A model generated the notes under the pieces. That model did no database searches. It saw nothing but the letters and a program-made list of their open reading frames with translations, and had not been told where the DNA came from. A stretch of 5,106 bases of DNA from Candidatus Omnitrophota bacterium (lineage in GTDB: Bacteria; Omnitrophota; Gorgyraeia; Zapsychrales; Zapsychraceae): assembly GCA_016217585.1 (NCBI GenBank), contig JACRHQ010000034.1:1-5106 (forward strand), given 5' to 3'. Of this stretch, positions 1 through 5,106 are shown in pieces. How positions within the stretch are numbered: the stretch's first letter is position 1; the number at the start of each line of letters is the position of its first letter. The position numbers and the translations under genes were made by a program.

Positions 1-96
1 CGCAAAGAATTTTTGGCGGCCTTTACCCGGGTCTCCCGTTTGAAGCTACCCGAAAAATTTCGTTTTTGCAAACCGCCTCGCGAGGGGTCTCGTCGA

Positions 97-120
97 GGCT
101 AACTAAAAAATAGCCGTTTT
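97..120 (+). terminator. Weak intrinsic terminator candidate
   Basis: GGCTA (97-101) pairs with TAGCC (111-115) across a nine-base A-rich loop. A T run follows at 117-120, and a second run of six T lies at 125-130. The TAA at 100-102, which closes one of the frames open from the window edge, sits inside the stem, as is common at the end of a gene. The stem is only 5 bp and the first T run only four bases, so termination would be inefficient. This is a suggestion that a transcription unit ends here, not a firm call. Confidence 0.25.
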
Positions 121-140
121 CACGCTTTTTTCAGGTTTAA

Positions 141-209
141 CGTATTTCGTATTTCGTGGCAAAGCGAGATACTCCTCCTTCGGAGGACGGCGAGATACGA
201 GCGACGAGA
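141..209. repeat. Cluster of short direct and inverted repeats before the DUF72 gene
   Basis: CGTATTT occurs twice in tandem (141-147, 148-154), followed by CGT. GCGAGATAC occurs twice, 26 bases apart (164-172 and 190-198). The two families are mutually complementary: GTATTTCG at 149-156 can pair with CGAGATAC at 165-172 (8 bp, one G-T wobble, 8-base loop), and the other copies at 142-149 and 191-198 can pair around them. A separate 6-bp hairpin (173-187) lies between the two GCGAGATAC copies. The nested symmetry looks like a small intergenic palindromic element or a structured leader. I do not recognise it as a named family. Confidence 0.5.
173..187. repeat. TCCTCC/GGAGGA hairpin upstream of the DUF72 gene
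   Basis: TCCTCC (173-178) and GGAGGA (182-187) form a perfect 6-bp inverted repeat around the triloop TTC. GGAGGA is a textbook Shine-Dalgarno sequence, but it ends 24 bases before the ATG at 212 and is masked by its partner. It is therefore unlikely to be the ribosome site for that start. The same TCC/GGA core builds the larger palindrome inside the DUF72 gene at 726-753. Confidence 0.55.
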
Positions 210-211
210 AA

Positions 212-988
212 ATGGCCATGAAACTTTACATCGGTACGAGCGGTTATAATTATCCCCACTGGGGCAACGGCGTTTTTTATCCTAAAGATCTGAAGCAGGA
301 CCAATGGCTCGAATTCTACGGCCGGCAGTTTAATTCCGTCGAGTTAAGCGGCACCTTCCACCAGATCCCCGATACCGCGATGGCCAACGCCTGGCTGCGG
401 GCCACCCCGCGCGAATTCCAGTTTGCCGTCCAGGGATCGAAATTCATCACGCACGTCAAGCAGTTGAAGGATCCCGGGGAAGCGCTGGCAACGCTGGCGG
501 AGAATCTGCGGCCGCTGAAACCGAAGGCCGCCTGTTTCCTCTGGCAGATGCCGGAGGGGTTTAAGAAAGACAGCGGGCTGCTGGCGGGGTTCTGCCAGCA
601 GCTTAAAAAGACACCACTGTTCAGGGACGTCCGTCACGTCTTCGATTTTAAAGACCCCGGCTGGTTATGCGACGACATTTACAAAGTATTGAGAGATTCC
701 CGCTGCTGTTTATGTCTGAACGATTCGGCCTCCTCCTCCGGAGGAGGAGGCCGGCCCGGCGAATGGGTGGCCACGACGGATTTTATCTATCTGCGCTGCC
801 ACGGCGGCCGGACTTTTTATAATTCCCATTATTCCCGCAAAGAGCTGGAGGGCCTCGCGGACAAGCTGCGCGGCCGGCGCGACCGGGTCCACACCTTGTA
901 CGTGTTTTTCAGCAACGACGAGCAGGGGTTTGCCGTGTATAACGCCCAGACGTTCCGCATGCTCCTTTTGGAACGGAGGATGATCTGA
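212..988 (+). CDS. DUF72 family protein (YecE-like TIM-barrel protein)
   Basis: This is a 258-residue member of the DUF72/YecE family, whose members adopt a TIM-barrel fold and have no firmly established biochemical role. The family is recognised from the N-terminal IGTSGY motif (residues 7-12) followed by W17 and FYP (22-24), the motif NSVELSGTFHQIP (41-53), the segment DFIYLRCHG (190-198), and the C-terminal YVFFSNDEQGFAVYNA (230-245). The length is normal for the family. Two in-frame ATGs are possible, 212 and 218. The second has a weak GAGAA about seven bases upstream and gives the usual family start MKLYIGTSG, so it may be the true one. Residues 172-180 (SASSSGGGG) look like an insertion into a loop that is usually short, and they are encoded by a perfect DNA palindrome. 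The TGA stop shares one base with the ATG of the nicotinamidase gene, so the two are probably co-translated. The family call is secure; function and the link to NAD salvage are unknown. Confidence 0.93.
   Translation: MAMKLYIGTSGYNYPHWGNGVFYPKDLKQDQWLEFYGRQFNSVELSGTFHQIPDTAMANAWLRATPREFQFAVQGSKFITHVKQLKDPGEALATLAENLRPLKPKAACFLWQMPEGFKKDSGLLAGFCQQLKKTPLFRDVRHVFDFKDPGWLCDDIYKVLRDSRCCLCLNDSASSSGGGGRPGEWVATTDFIYLRCHGGRTFYNSHYSRKELEGLADKLRGRRDRVHTLYVFFSNDEQGFAVYNAQTFRMLLLERRMI
726..753. repeat. Perfect 28-bp palindrome inside the DUF72 gene
   Basis: Positions 726-739 and 740-753 are exact reverse complements with no spacer. The left arm ends in three TCC triplets (731-739) and the right arm starts with three GGA triplets (740-748), flanked by CGGCC and GGCCG type ends. 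In frame it encodes residues 172-181, reading S-A-S-S-S-G-G-G-G-R. On mRNA it would form an extremely stable hairpin that also buries repeated GGAGG motifs. The remaining gene around it is uninterrupted and family-typical on both sides. Confidence 0.9.
975..980 (+). promoter_or_regulatory. Ribosome binding site of the nicotinamidase gene
   Basis: GGAGGA lies seven bases before the ATG at 988, inside the last codons of the DUF72 gene. This is an ideal Shine-Dalgarno match and spacing. It fixes the nicotinamidase start and supports coupling through the TGATG stop-start overlap. Confidence 0.85.
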
Positions 989-1584
989 TGTCCGCGCCGC
1001 GAGCGCTTCTGATTGTCGACGTGCAAAACGATTTCTGCCCGGGCGGCGCCCTCGCGGTGGTGGACGGCGACAAGGTAGCGGCTGTCCTGAACAAGTATAT
1101 CGCGGCCTTTGTAAAACAGGACGCGCTTGTCATTGCCTCACGGGACTGGCATCCGCGCAAGACAAAGCATTTTAAAGAGTTTGGCGGGCCGTGGCCCGCG
1201 CATTGCGTGCAGAACACCCCGGGCGCCGCGTTTCATCCCGCCCTGAAATTGCCCGCGCGAACAATCGTCGTGTCCAAGGGGATGGACCCGGATAAGGACA
1301 GCTATTCGGCCTTCCAGGCCGTCGACGGACGGAGACGGCCGTTACGGGACATATTGAAAGACGCGGGCGTTAAAGAGCTCTGGGTCGGCGGGCTGGCCAC
1401 CGATTATTGCGTCAAGGCCTCGGTCCTGGACGCGTTGAAACATTTTAAAGTCTATCTTCTCACCGATGCCATCAGGGGCGTCGATATCAACCCCGGCGAT
1501 TCAAAAAAGGCGATTGATGAGATGCTCAAAGCCGGCGCGCGGGAAATGACGTTGGAGAATTTTAGTAGAAAACGAATAACTTAA
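988..1584 (+). CDS. pncA: Nicotinamidase (isochorismatase-like hydrolase)
   Basis: This 198-residue enzyme should hydrolyse nicotinamide to nicotinate and ammonia in the cytoplasm, the first step of deamidating NAD salvage. All expected active-site elements are present. The catalytic triad is D11 (in IVDVQNDF, 9-16), K97 (in VSKGMD) and C141 (in GGLATDYCV, 134-142, where the L136-A137-T138 segment matches the cis-peptide/oxyanion region). The metal site is D53 and H55 (in SRDWHP) with H72 (in WPAHCVQ). These metal ligands separate nicotinamidases from other isochorismatase-fold hydrolases. Length matches bacterial PncA. The start is set by the strong GGAGGA at 975-980. The following gene encodes the next enzyme of the pathway, which strengthens the assignment. 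Pyrazinamidase activity is common in this family, but I see nothing in the sequence that tests it. Confidence 0.95.
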   Translation: MSAPRALLIVDVQNDFCPGGALAVVDGDKVAAVLNKYIAAFVKQDALVIASRDWHPRKTKHFKEFGGPWPAHCVQNTPGAAFHPALKLPARTIVVSKGMDPDKDSYSAFQAVDGRRRPLRDILKDAGVKELWVGGLATDYCVKASVLDALKHFKVYLLTDAIRGVDINPGDSKKAIDEMLKAGAREMTLENFSRKRIT

Positions 1585-1628
1585 CCCCTTGACGATACGG
1601 GCTTCGTTACCCTAACCGATTCCGTGCT

Positions 1629-2975
1629 ATGAACAATAGTTTGAAAGTTGATCTTTACGAGCTCACCATGGCCGCCGGGTATTTCCAGAACAAGGTCGAG
1701 GCCCGCGCCACGTTCGAATTGTCCTGCCACACCATGCCGGAGAACCGGTCGTTTCTGGTCGCCTGCGGCCTGGAACAGGTCGTGGAATACATCCTGAATC
1801 TGCGTTTCAGCGACGAGGATATTGCGTTCCTGAAAAGTCTTCCGGTTTTCCGCGACGTCAAAAGCGGTTTTTTTGATTATCTGAAAAGTTTCAGATTCAC
1901 CGGCGATGTTTGGGCCATGCCGGAGGGGGAGATCTTTTTCGCGCGGGAACCAGTCATCCAGGTCGAGGCGCCCATTATTGAAGCGCAGATCCTGGAGACG
2001 TATTTGTTGTCGGTCATCAATGTCGAGAGCCTGGTGGCCGCCAAAGCGGCGCGCGTCGTTGCCGCCGCCTGCGCCGACGGTGTGGCGCGCGGGGTCATCG
2101 ACTTTGGTTCCCGCAGGGCGCACGGGCCCGAGGCGGGGGTTTTGGCCGCGCGGGCGTCGTACCTCGCGGGGTGCGCCGGGACATCCAACGTTGACGCGGG
2201 CAAGCGGTTCGGGGTCCCCGTCTACGGGACGATGGCGCATTCGTGGGTCGAGGCCTTTGATTCGGAAGAGGAATCTTTTGAAAAATATCACGCGGCCTTT
2301 CCCGAGGGCATCATCCTGCTCGTCGACACCTACGATACGCTGCGCAGTGTCCGGAAAATCGTCCAGATGCCTTTGCGGGAGAAACTTAAAGGGGTGCGTC
2401 TGGACAGCGGTGACCTTAAGGTCTTGAGCCGGAAAGTCCGGAAGATTCTCGACGGTGCCGGCTTGCCGCACGTCAAGATTTTAGCCAGCGGCAACTTGAA
2501 CGAATACAAGATTGCCGAATTGGTCAAAGCCAAAGCGCCTGTTGATCTGTTCGGCGTGGGGACCGACATGGTGACGTCCAGGGATTGCCCGGCGCTGGAT
2601 TTGACGTACAAGCTCGTGCAGGTCCGGGAAAAAGACGGGACGGTCAAATATAAATCCAAGACCAGTCCGCGAAAAGAAACTATCCCCGGCAAGAAACAGG
2701 TGTTTCGCCAATACGACGGCAAAGGGATGTTCAAGAAGGATGCGATCGGTCTCTCGACGGAAAAGGCACCGGCCGGCGCGCGGGCGTTGCTGCAACCGGT
2801 CATCCTCGCCGGAAAATTGACCGGGAAGCTGCCTCTTCTGGAAGAGGCGCGTCAAGCTGCCGCGGCCAAACTGGCGCAGTTGCCTCCCGGGTTCAGGGAT
2901 ATAGACAAGAGACGGACCGGGAAAGTCGGATACACCGCCGCAATCTCACAGCTAAGGATCAAGAAACGGGCATGA
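1629..2975 (+). CDS. pncB: Nicotinate phosphoribosyltransferase
   Basis: This 448-residue enzyme joins nicotinate and PRPP to give nicotinate mononucleotide, with ATP hydrolysis, the committed step of the Preiss-Handler NAD pathway. Family signs run the full length: DLYELTMAAGYF (8-19) at the N-terminus, FGSRRAHG (159-166) near the substrate pocket, GTMAHSW (200-206) whose H204 corresponds to the histidine phosphorylated in the catalytic cycle, RLDSGDL (257-263), ILASGNLNEYKI (284-295) and FGVGTDMVTS (308-317), which contact the phosphates of the product. The DLYELTM start places it in the broad bacterial/human-like subgroup rather than with the E. coli enzyme. ATG 1629 is the only ATG available after the in-frame stop at 1590-1592. 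No Shine-Dalgarno sequence precedes it. It follows the nicotinamidase by 44 bases, and its TGA overlaps the response regulator's ATG by four bases. No frameshift is seen. Confidence 0.95.
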   Translation: MNNSLKVDLYELTMAAGYFQNKVEARATFELSCHTMPENRSFLVACGLEQVVEYILNLRFSDEDIAFLKSLPVFRDVKSGFFDYLKSFRFTGDVWAMPEGEIFFAREPVIQVEAPIIEAQILETYLLSVINVESLVAAKAARVVAAACADGVARGVIDFGSRRAHGPEAGVLAARASYLAGCAGTSNVDAGKRFGVPVYGTMAHSWVEAFDSEEESFEKYHAAFPEGIILLVDTYDTLRSVRKIVQMPLREKLKGVRLDSGDLKVLSRKVRKILDGAGLPHVKILASGNLNEYKIAELVKAKAPVDLFGVGTDMVTSRDCPALDLTYKLVQVREKDGTVKYKSKTSPRKETIPGKKQVFRQYDGKGMFKKDAIGLSTEKAPAGARALLQPVILAGKLTGKLPLLEEARQAAAAKLAQLPPGFRDIDKRRTGKVGYTAAISQLRIKKRA

Positions 2976-3676
2976 CACGGCAGAAAATCCTTATTGTCGA
3001 AGACGACCCGCATATCCTCAAGCTGGTCCAATATAATCTTGAGAAAGCGGGGTTCGAGTGCCGGACGGCGGCCGCGGCGCGACAGGCCTTTGAAGAGCTC
3101 GATCGCCAGAAGATCCATCTGATCGTGCTGGACGTCATGCTTCCGGGCATGGACGGCTTCGAGCTGTGCAAGGAGATCAAGAAAAAACAAACGTGGGCGG
3201 CCATTCCCGTCCTCATGCTCACCGCGCGGGCCGAGGAGATCGACCGCGTTTTGGGGTTGGAACTCGGCGCCGACGATTACATGGTCAAGCCCTTCAGCCC
3301 GCGGGAGCTCGTGCTGCGGATCAAGGCCATTTTAAGGCGCGGAGAACCGAAGGAAACGCGAACGGAGGAGGTCTTGGCCGTCGGGAAACTGACCGTGGAC
3401 AAGTCCCGCCATAAAGTCCTGGCCGCCGGCCGCGAGGTCCCGCTGACCCCCATGGAATTCAAGTTGCTGGTATTATTGATGGAACGCCGCGGCCGCCTGC
3501 AGTCGCGCGAGCGGCTTTTGAGCGACGTCTGGGACATCGATGCCGATGTCACCACGCGCACCGTGGACACGCACGTCAAATGCCTGCGCCGGAAGCTTGG
3601 TAAAATGGGACAATGCATCGAAACCGTCCGCGGGTACGGCTACCGGTTGCGCGACGAGGAGTTTTCCGGCGAATGA
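2972..3676 (+). CDS. OmpR/PhoB-family DNA-binding response regulator
   Basis: This 234-residue two-domain regulator is activated by phosphotransfer from a histidine kinase, probably the one encoded next. The receiver domain (about 4-122) has the acidic pair D11-D12, phospho-acceptor D54 (in VLDVMLPGMDG), switch T84 (in MLTAR), K106 (in VKPFSP) and Y103. The C-terminal winged-helix domain (about 134-229) shows LTPMEFKLL (158-166), RLLSDVW (181-187), the recognition-helix region RTVDTHVKCLRRKLG (196-210) and the wing ETVRGYGYRL (217-226). All functional residues are intact and the length is standard. It resembles PhoB, but targets cannot be read from the sequence. The start ATG overlaps the upstream stop as ATGA (2972-2975); a weak AAGGA lies 13 bases upstream (2954-2958), so translation may rely on coupling to the pncB gene. 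Confidence 0.95.
   Translation: MTRQKILIVEDDPHILKLVQYNLEKAGFECRTAAAARQAFEELDRQKIHLIVLDVMLPGMDGFELCKEIKKKQTWAAIPVLMLTARAEEIDRVLGLELGADDYMVKPFSPRELVLRIKAILRRGEPKETRTEEVLAVGKLTVDKSRHKVLAAGREVPLTPMEFKLLVLLMERRGRLQSRERLLSDVWDIDADVTTRTVDTHVKCLRRKLGKMGQCIETVRGYGYRLRDEEFSGE
3657..3661 (+). promoter_or_regulatory. Ribosome binding site favouring the 3673 kinase start
   Basis: AGGAG lies 11 bases before ATG 3673 within the end of the regulator gene. With the ATGA stop-start overlap at 3673-3676 it favours this start over the in-frame ATG at 3613, which would overlap the regulator by 64 bases and add an arginine-rich tail with no family resemblance. Confidence 0.55.
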
Positions 3677-4899
3677 AGGTCCGTCACAAAATCGTTTCTC
3701 TTTTTATCCCCAGGCTTGTTCGGGAAATCACGGCATGGGCCAAATCTTTCGCCGACGGGGATTTTTCGAAGAGGATTTCTCTCGGCGCCCGTGATGAAAT
3801 GGAAGAGCTGGCCGATTCGCTCAATTCCATGTCCCGGCAGATCCAGTCCAGGATGGAAGAGTCCATCGCCGACAAGTCCCGGCTGGAGGCGGTCTTTTTG
3901 AGCATGTTCGACGGGGTCATGGTCATCGACCACAAGGGGGCGATCATCCTCATTAATCAGGCCTTGAGAAAATTCTTGTCCGTTGAGCAGGAGACCGCCG
4001 GCAGAAAGCCGCTGGAGGTCATCCGCAACATGGAAATCCAGGCAATGGCGGAGAATATCCTGGCCTTGAAGAGCCGCTTCGAATCAAGGGAGATCACGGT
4101 TTCTTTCCCTGAAGAAAAGATCCTGCTGGTGCATGCCACCCCTGTTGCGCGGGACAACCGCGTGGACGGCGCCGACCTGGTCTTCCATGACATCACGGAA
4201 CTGCGCCGGCTGGAACGGGTCCGCCGGGAATTTGTGGCCAACGTTTCGCATGAGCTGCGCACGCCGGCCGCGACGATCCGCGGATACGCCGAAACCCTGC
4301 TCGAAGGGGCGCTGGAGGACAAACAGCACGCGGGCGAATTTGTCCGCATTATCCATGACGACGCCCGTCGCCTGGCGAAACTGGTCAACGACCTTTTGGA
4401 CCTATCCCGCATCGAATCGGGGAAAATGAAACTTGCCCTGGAGGAATGCGCCCTGGGGTCTGTCATCGACGGGGTCTTGACGGCCATGGACAAGGAGGCC
4501 CGGAGGAATTCCGTCACCCTGCGAAAAGAAGTCCCTCCGGGGCTGGCCAAAGTCAGGATCGACGAGGCGGCCATCGCGCAGGTGCTTTTAAACCTGGTCG
4601 AGAACGCCGTCAAATACAATAACGCGGGCGGCAGCGTCACCGTCGGCGCGCGCGAGACGCCGCGTTTCCTCGAGGTGAGCGTTGCGGACACGGGCATCGG
4701 CATCCCGCGGGAGGACCTTCCCCGGATCTTTGAACGGTTCTACCGGGTGGACAAGGCGCGCTCGCGCGAACTGGGCGGCACCGGCCTGGGGCTTTCCATC
4801 GTCAAACACATCGTCCAGGCCCACCGCGGCGAGGTCATGGTCGAAAGCGAATTAGGCAAAGGCTCCACGTTCCGGTTTACTTTACCTTTGGCTTCTTAA
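3673..4899 (+). CDS. PhoR-like sensor histidine kinase lacking transmembrane segments
   Basis: This 408-residue kinase should autophosphorylate on H193 and pass the phosphate to the regulator encoded just upstream. Domains in order are: an N-terminal stub MKVRHKIVSLFI (1-12); a HAMP-like segment (about 13-62) with P13, DGDFSKRI (28-35) and DEM (41-43); a PAS domain (about 69-175) ending in FHDITEL; HisKA (about 180-247) with FVANVSHELRTP (187-198); and HATPase (about 297-406) with N box NLVENAVKYN (307-316), G1 DTGIGIP (339-345), F box FERFYRVDKARS (353-364) and G2 GGTGLGLSIVK (368-378). Catalytic motifs are all intact. Kinases of this type normally have one or two membrane helices and a periplasmic loop before HAMP. 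Here the stub has only about six hydrophobic residues (IVSLFI) and runs straight into HAMP, so the protein looks cytoplasmic or internally deleted. The PAS domain is the only visible sensor. A PhoR role is suggested by the HisKA sequence and pairing, but is not proven. Confidence 0.92.
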   Translation: MKVRHKIVSLFIPRLVREITAWAKSFADGDFSKRISLGARDEMEELADSLNSMSRQIQSRMEESIADKSRLEAVFLSMFDGVMVIDHKGAIILINQALRKFLSVEQETAGRKPLEVIRNMEIQAMAENILALKSRFESREITVSFPEEKILLVHATPVARDNRVDGADLVFHDITELRRLERVRREFVANVSHELRTPAATIRGYAETLLEGALEDKQHAGEFVRIIHDDARRLAKLVNDLLDLSRIESGKMKLALEECALGSVIDGVLTAMDKEARRNSVTLRKEVPPGLAKVRIDEAAIAQVLLNLVENAVKYNNAGGSVTVGARETPRFLEVSVADTGIGIPREDLPRIFERFYRVDKARSRELGGTGLGLSIVKHIVQAHRGEVMVESELGKGSTFRFTLPLAS

Positions 4900-4921
4900 A
4901 CCAATAATTTGCCCCAAGCCC

Positions 4922-4950
4922 TTGTTATTAGCCGAAAAATATGTTATCTT
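4922..4950 (+). promoter_or_regulatory. Sigma70-type promoter candidate with extended -10
   Basis: TTGTTA (4922-4927) is followed after 17 bases by TATCTT (4945-4950). Each matches four of six consensus bases, and a TG at 4942-4943 supplies an extended -10 (TGTTATCTT). Transcription would begin near 4957, giving a leader of about 100 bases before the next gene. It lies in the AT-rich gap after the kinase gene, where no convincing terminator is seen, so the downstream gene could have both its own promoter and read-through. Confidence 0.45.
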
Positions 4951-4997
4951 TCCGATAGTTTGATTCGATGTAAATGTTTAGCGGGCACCTCAGATGC

Positions 4998-5031
4998 GTG
5001 ACGTAAAAAAGTCAAAAAGTTTTTGCGTTAC
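4998..5031 (+). promoter_or_regulatory. 12-bp leader hairpin before the 3' partial gene
   Basis: GTGACGTAAAAA (4998-5009) pairs with TTTTTGCGTTAC (5020-5031) through 12 consecutive pairs, two of them G-T wobbles, around a 10-base loop. It lies 26 bases before the candidate ATG at 5058. No T run follows the stem, so it is not a standard intrinsic terminator. It could be a leader structure affecting translation or mRNA stability, or a DNA-level operator. Confidence 0.45.
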
Positions 5032-5057
5032 TGGGATTTTCGTCGAATAATGGAATC

Positions 5058-5106
5058 ATGGTCGACGGAGTAATGCTGACAGAGAAGACGAAGGAAGAAT
5101 TGATCA
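5058..5106 (+). CDS. Start of an unidentified gene, cut off by the window end
   Basis: An open frame starts at ATG 5058 and stays open to the window edge, giving MVDGVMLTEKTKEELI. A second in-frame ATG at 5073 would give MLTEKTKEELI. A GGAG at 5067-5070 is too close to that second ATG to be an ideal ribosome site, and the first ATG has no clear one. Sixteen residues do not identify a family. The charged, helix-like start and its place after a PhoR-like kinase would be compatible with a PhoU-type protein, but this is speculation from context. Confidence 0.4.
   Translation, partial: MVDGVMLTEKTKEELI

Larger units (their letters stand above)
1..211. other. Upstream non-coding stretch, possibly with the tail of a preceding gene
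   Basis: I see no complete gene here. Two + strand frames are open from the window edge: one ends at a TAA at 100-102 (33 codons), the other at a TAG at 111-113. Either could be the last part of an upstream gene, but neither translation resembles a family I recognise, and short open frames are expected in GC-rich DNA. The stretch also has a perfect 10-bp palindrome, CCTCGCGAGG, at 76-85, a weak terminator-like hairpin at 97-120 and a repeat cluster at 141-209. No strong sigma70 promoter is visible: the best match (TTCACG at 119-124 with TATTTC at 143-148) is poor. Confidence 0.5.

Noticed and set aside
1..102. Reading frame open from the window edge as the end of an upstream gene
   Set aside because: Thirty-three codons with no recognisable family, and a second frame is equally open, so I did not call a gene; it is described in the upstream-region entry.
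1589..1618. TTGACG as a -35 element for a promoter before the nicotinate phosphoribosyltransferase gene
   Set aside because: No acceptable -10 lies 16-18 bases downstream; the best candidates there (CTAACC, TAACCG) match too few positions.
1581..2471. Long 296-codon open frame on the minus strand
   Set aside because: It lies wholly opposite the nicotinate phosphoribosyltransferase gene, whose family motifs are clear. The translation shows no recognisable family, and long antisense frames are expected in GC-rich genes.
3613..3672. Upstream in-frame ATG extending the kinase by 20 residues
   Set aside because: It would overlap the regulator gene by 64 bases and adds an arginine-rich tail read from the regulator's wing region. 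The ATGA overlap at 3673 with AGGAG upstream is the better start.
2972..4899. Naming the pair phoB and phoR
   Set aside because: Domain resemblance is real, but no Pho box or phosphate transport gene is visible, and the kinase lacks the membrane segment of classical PhoR.
4903..4929. AATAA/TTATT inverted repeat just after the kinase stop as a terminator
   Set aside because: The stem is five A-T pairs with a 17-base loop and no T run, too unstable to terminate.
4974..5006. Ten-codon upstream frame (MFSGHLRCVT) in the leader of the last gene
   Set aside because: It has no ribosome site and no pattern such as repeated regulatory codons that would suggest an attenuator peptide.

Overview
The window is bacterial, GC-rich and densely coded on the + strand. 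It reads as one tightly packed operon of five genes, followed by a short AT-rich gap and the first codons of a sixth gene. The lineage cannot be fixed from the sequence alone. The compact arrangement, a TIM-barrel protein of unknown function beside NAD-salvage genes, and palindromic intergenic repeats would fit an uncultured candidate phylum such as Omnitrophota or a deltaproteobacterium-like group, but that is a guess.

Layout. Positions 1-211 hold no convincing complete gene. They contain a weak terminator-like hairpin and a cluster of short direct and inverted repeats just before the first gene. Positions 212-988 encode a DUF72 (YecE-like) protein, interrupted at DNA level by a perfect 28-bp palindrome that encodes a Ser/Gly stretch. 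Its stop overlaps the start of a nicotinamidase (988-1584). After 44 bases comes nicotinate phosphoribosyltransferase (1629-2975). Its stop overlaps by four bases (ATGA) the start of an OmpR/PhoB-type response regulator (2972-3676), which in turn overlaps by four bases (ATGA) a PhoR-like sensor histidine kinase (3673-4899). Positions 4900-5057 are intergenic, with a plausible sigma70 promoter and a 12-bp leader hairpin. A truncated reading frame starts at about 5058 and runs off the end.

How the genes work together. Nicotinamidase converts nicotinamide to nicotinate, and the phosphoribosyltransferase converts nicotinate to nicotinate mononucleotide. Together they form the deamidating (Preiss-Handler) NAD salvage route. 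The regulator and kinase form a cognate pair. Most notable are two points. The kinase has HAMP, PAS, HisKA and HATPase parts but no transmembrane or periplasmic sensor segment, so it is probably cytoplasmic. The pair is also translationally coupled to an NAD-salvage gene. This suggests, without proving, that the pair responds to an internal signal.
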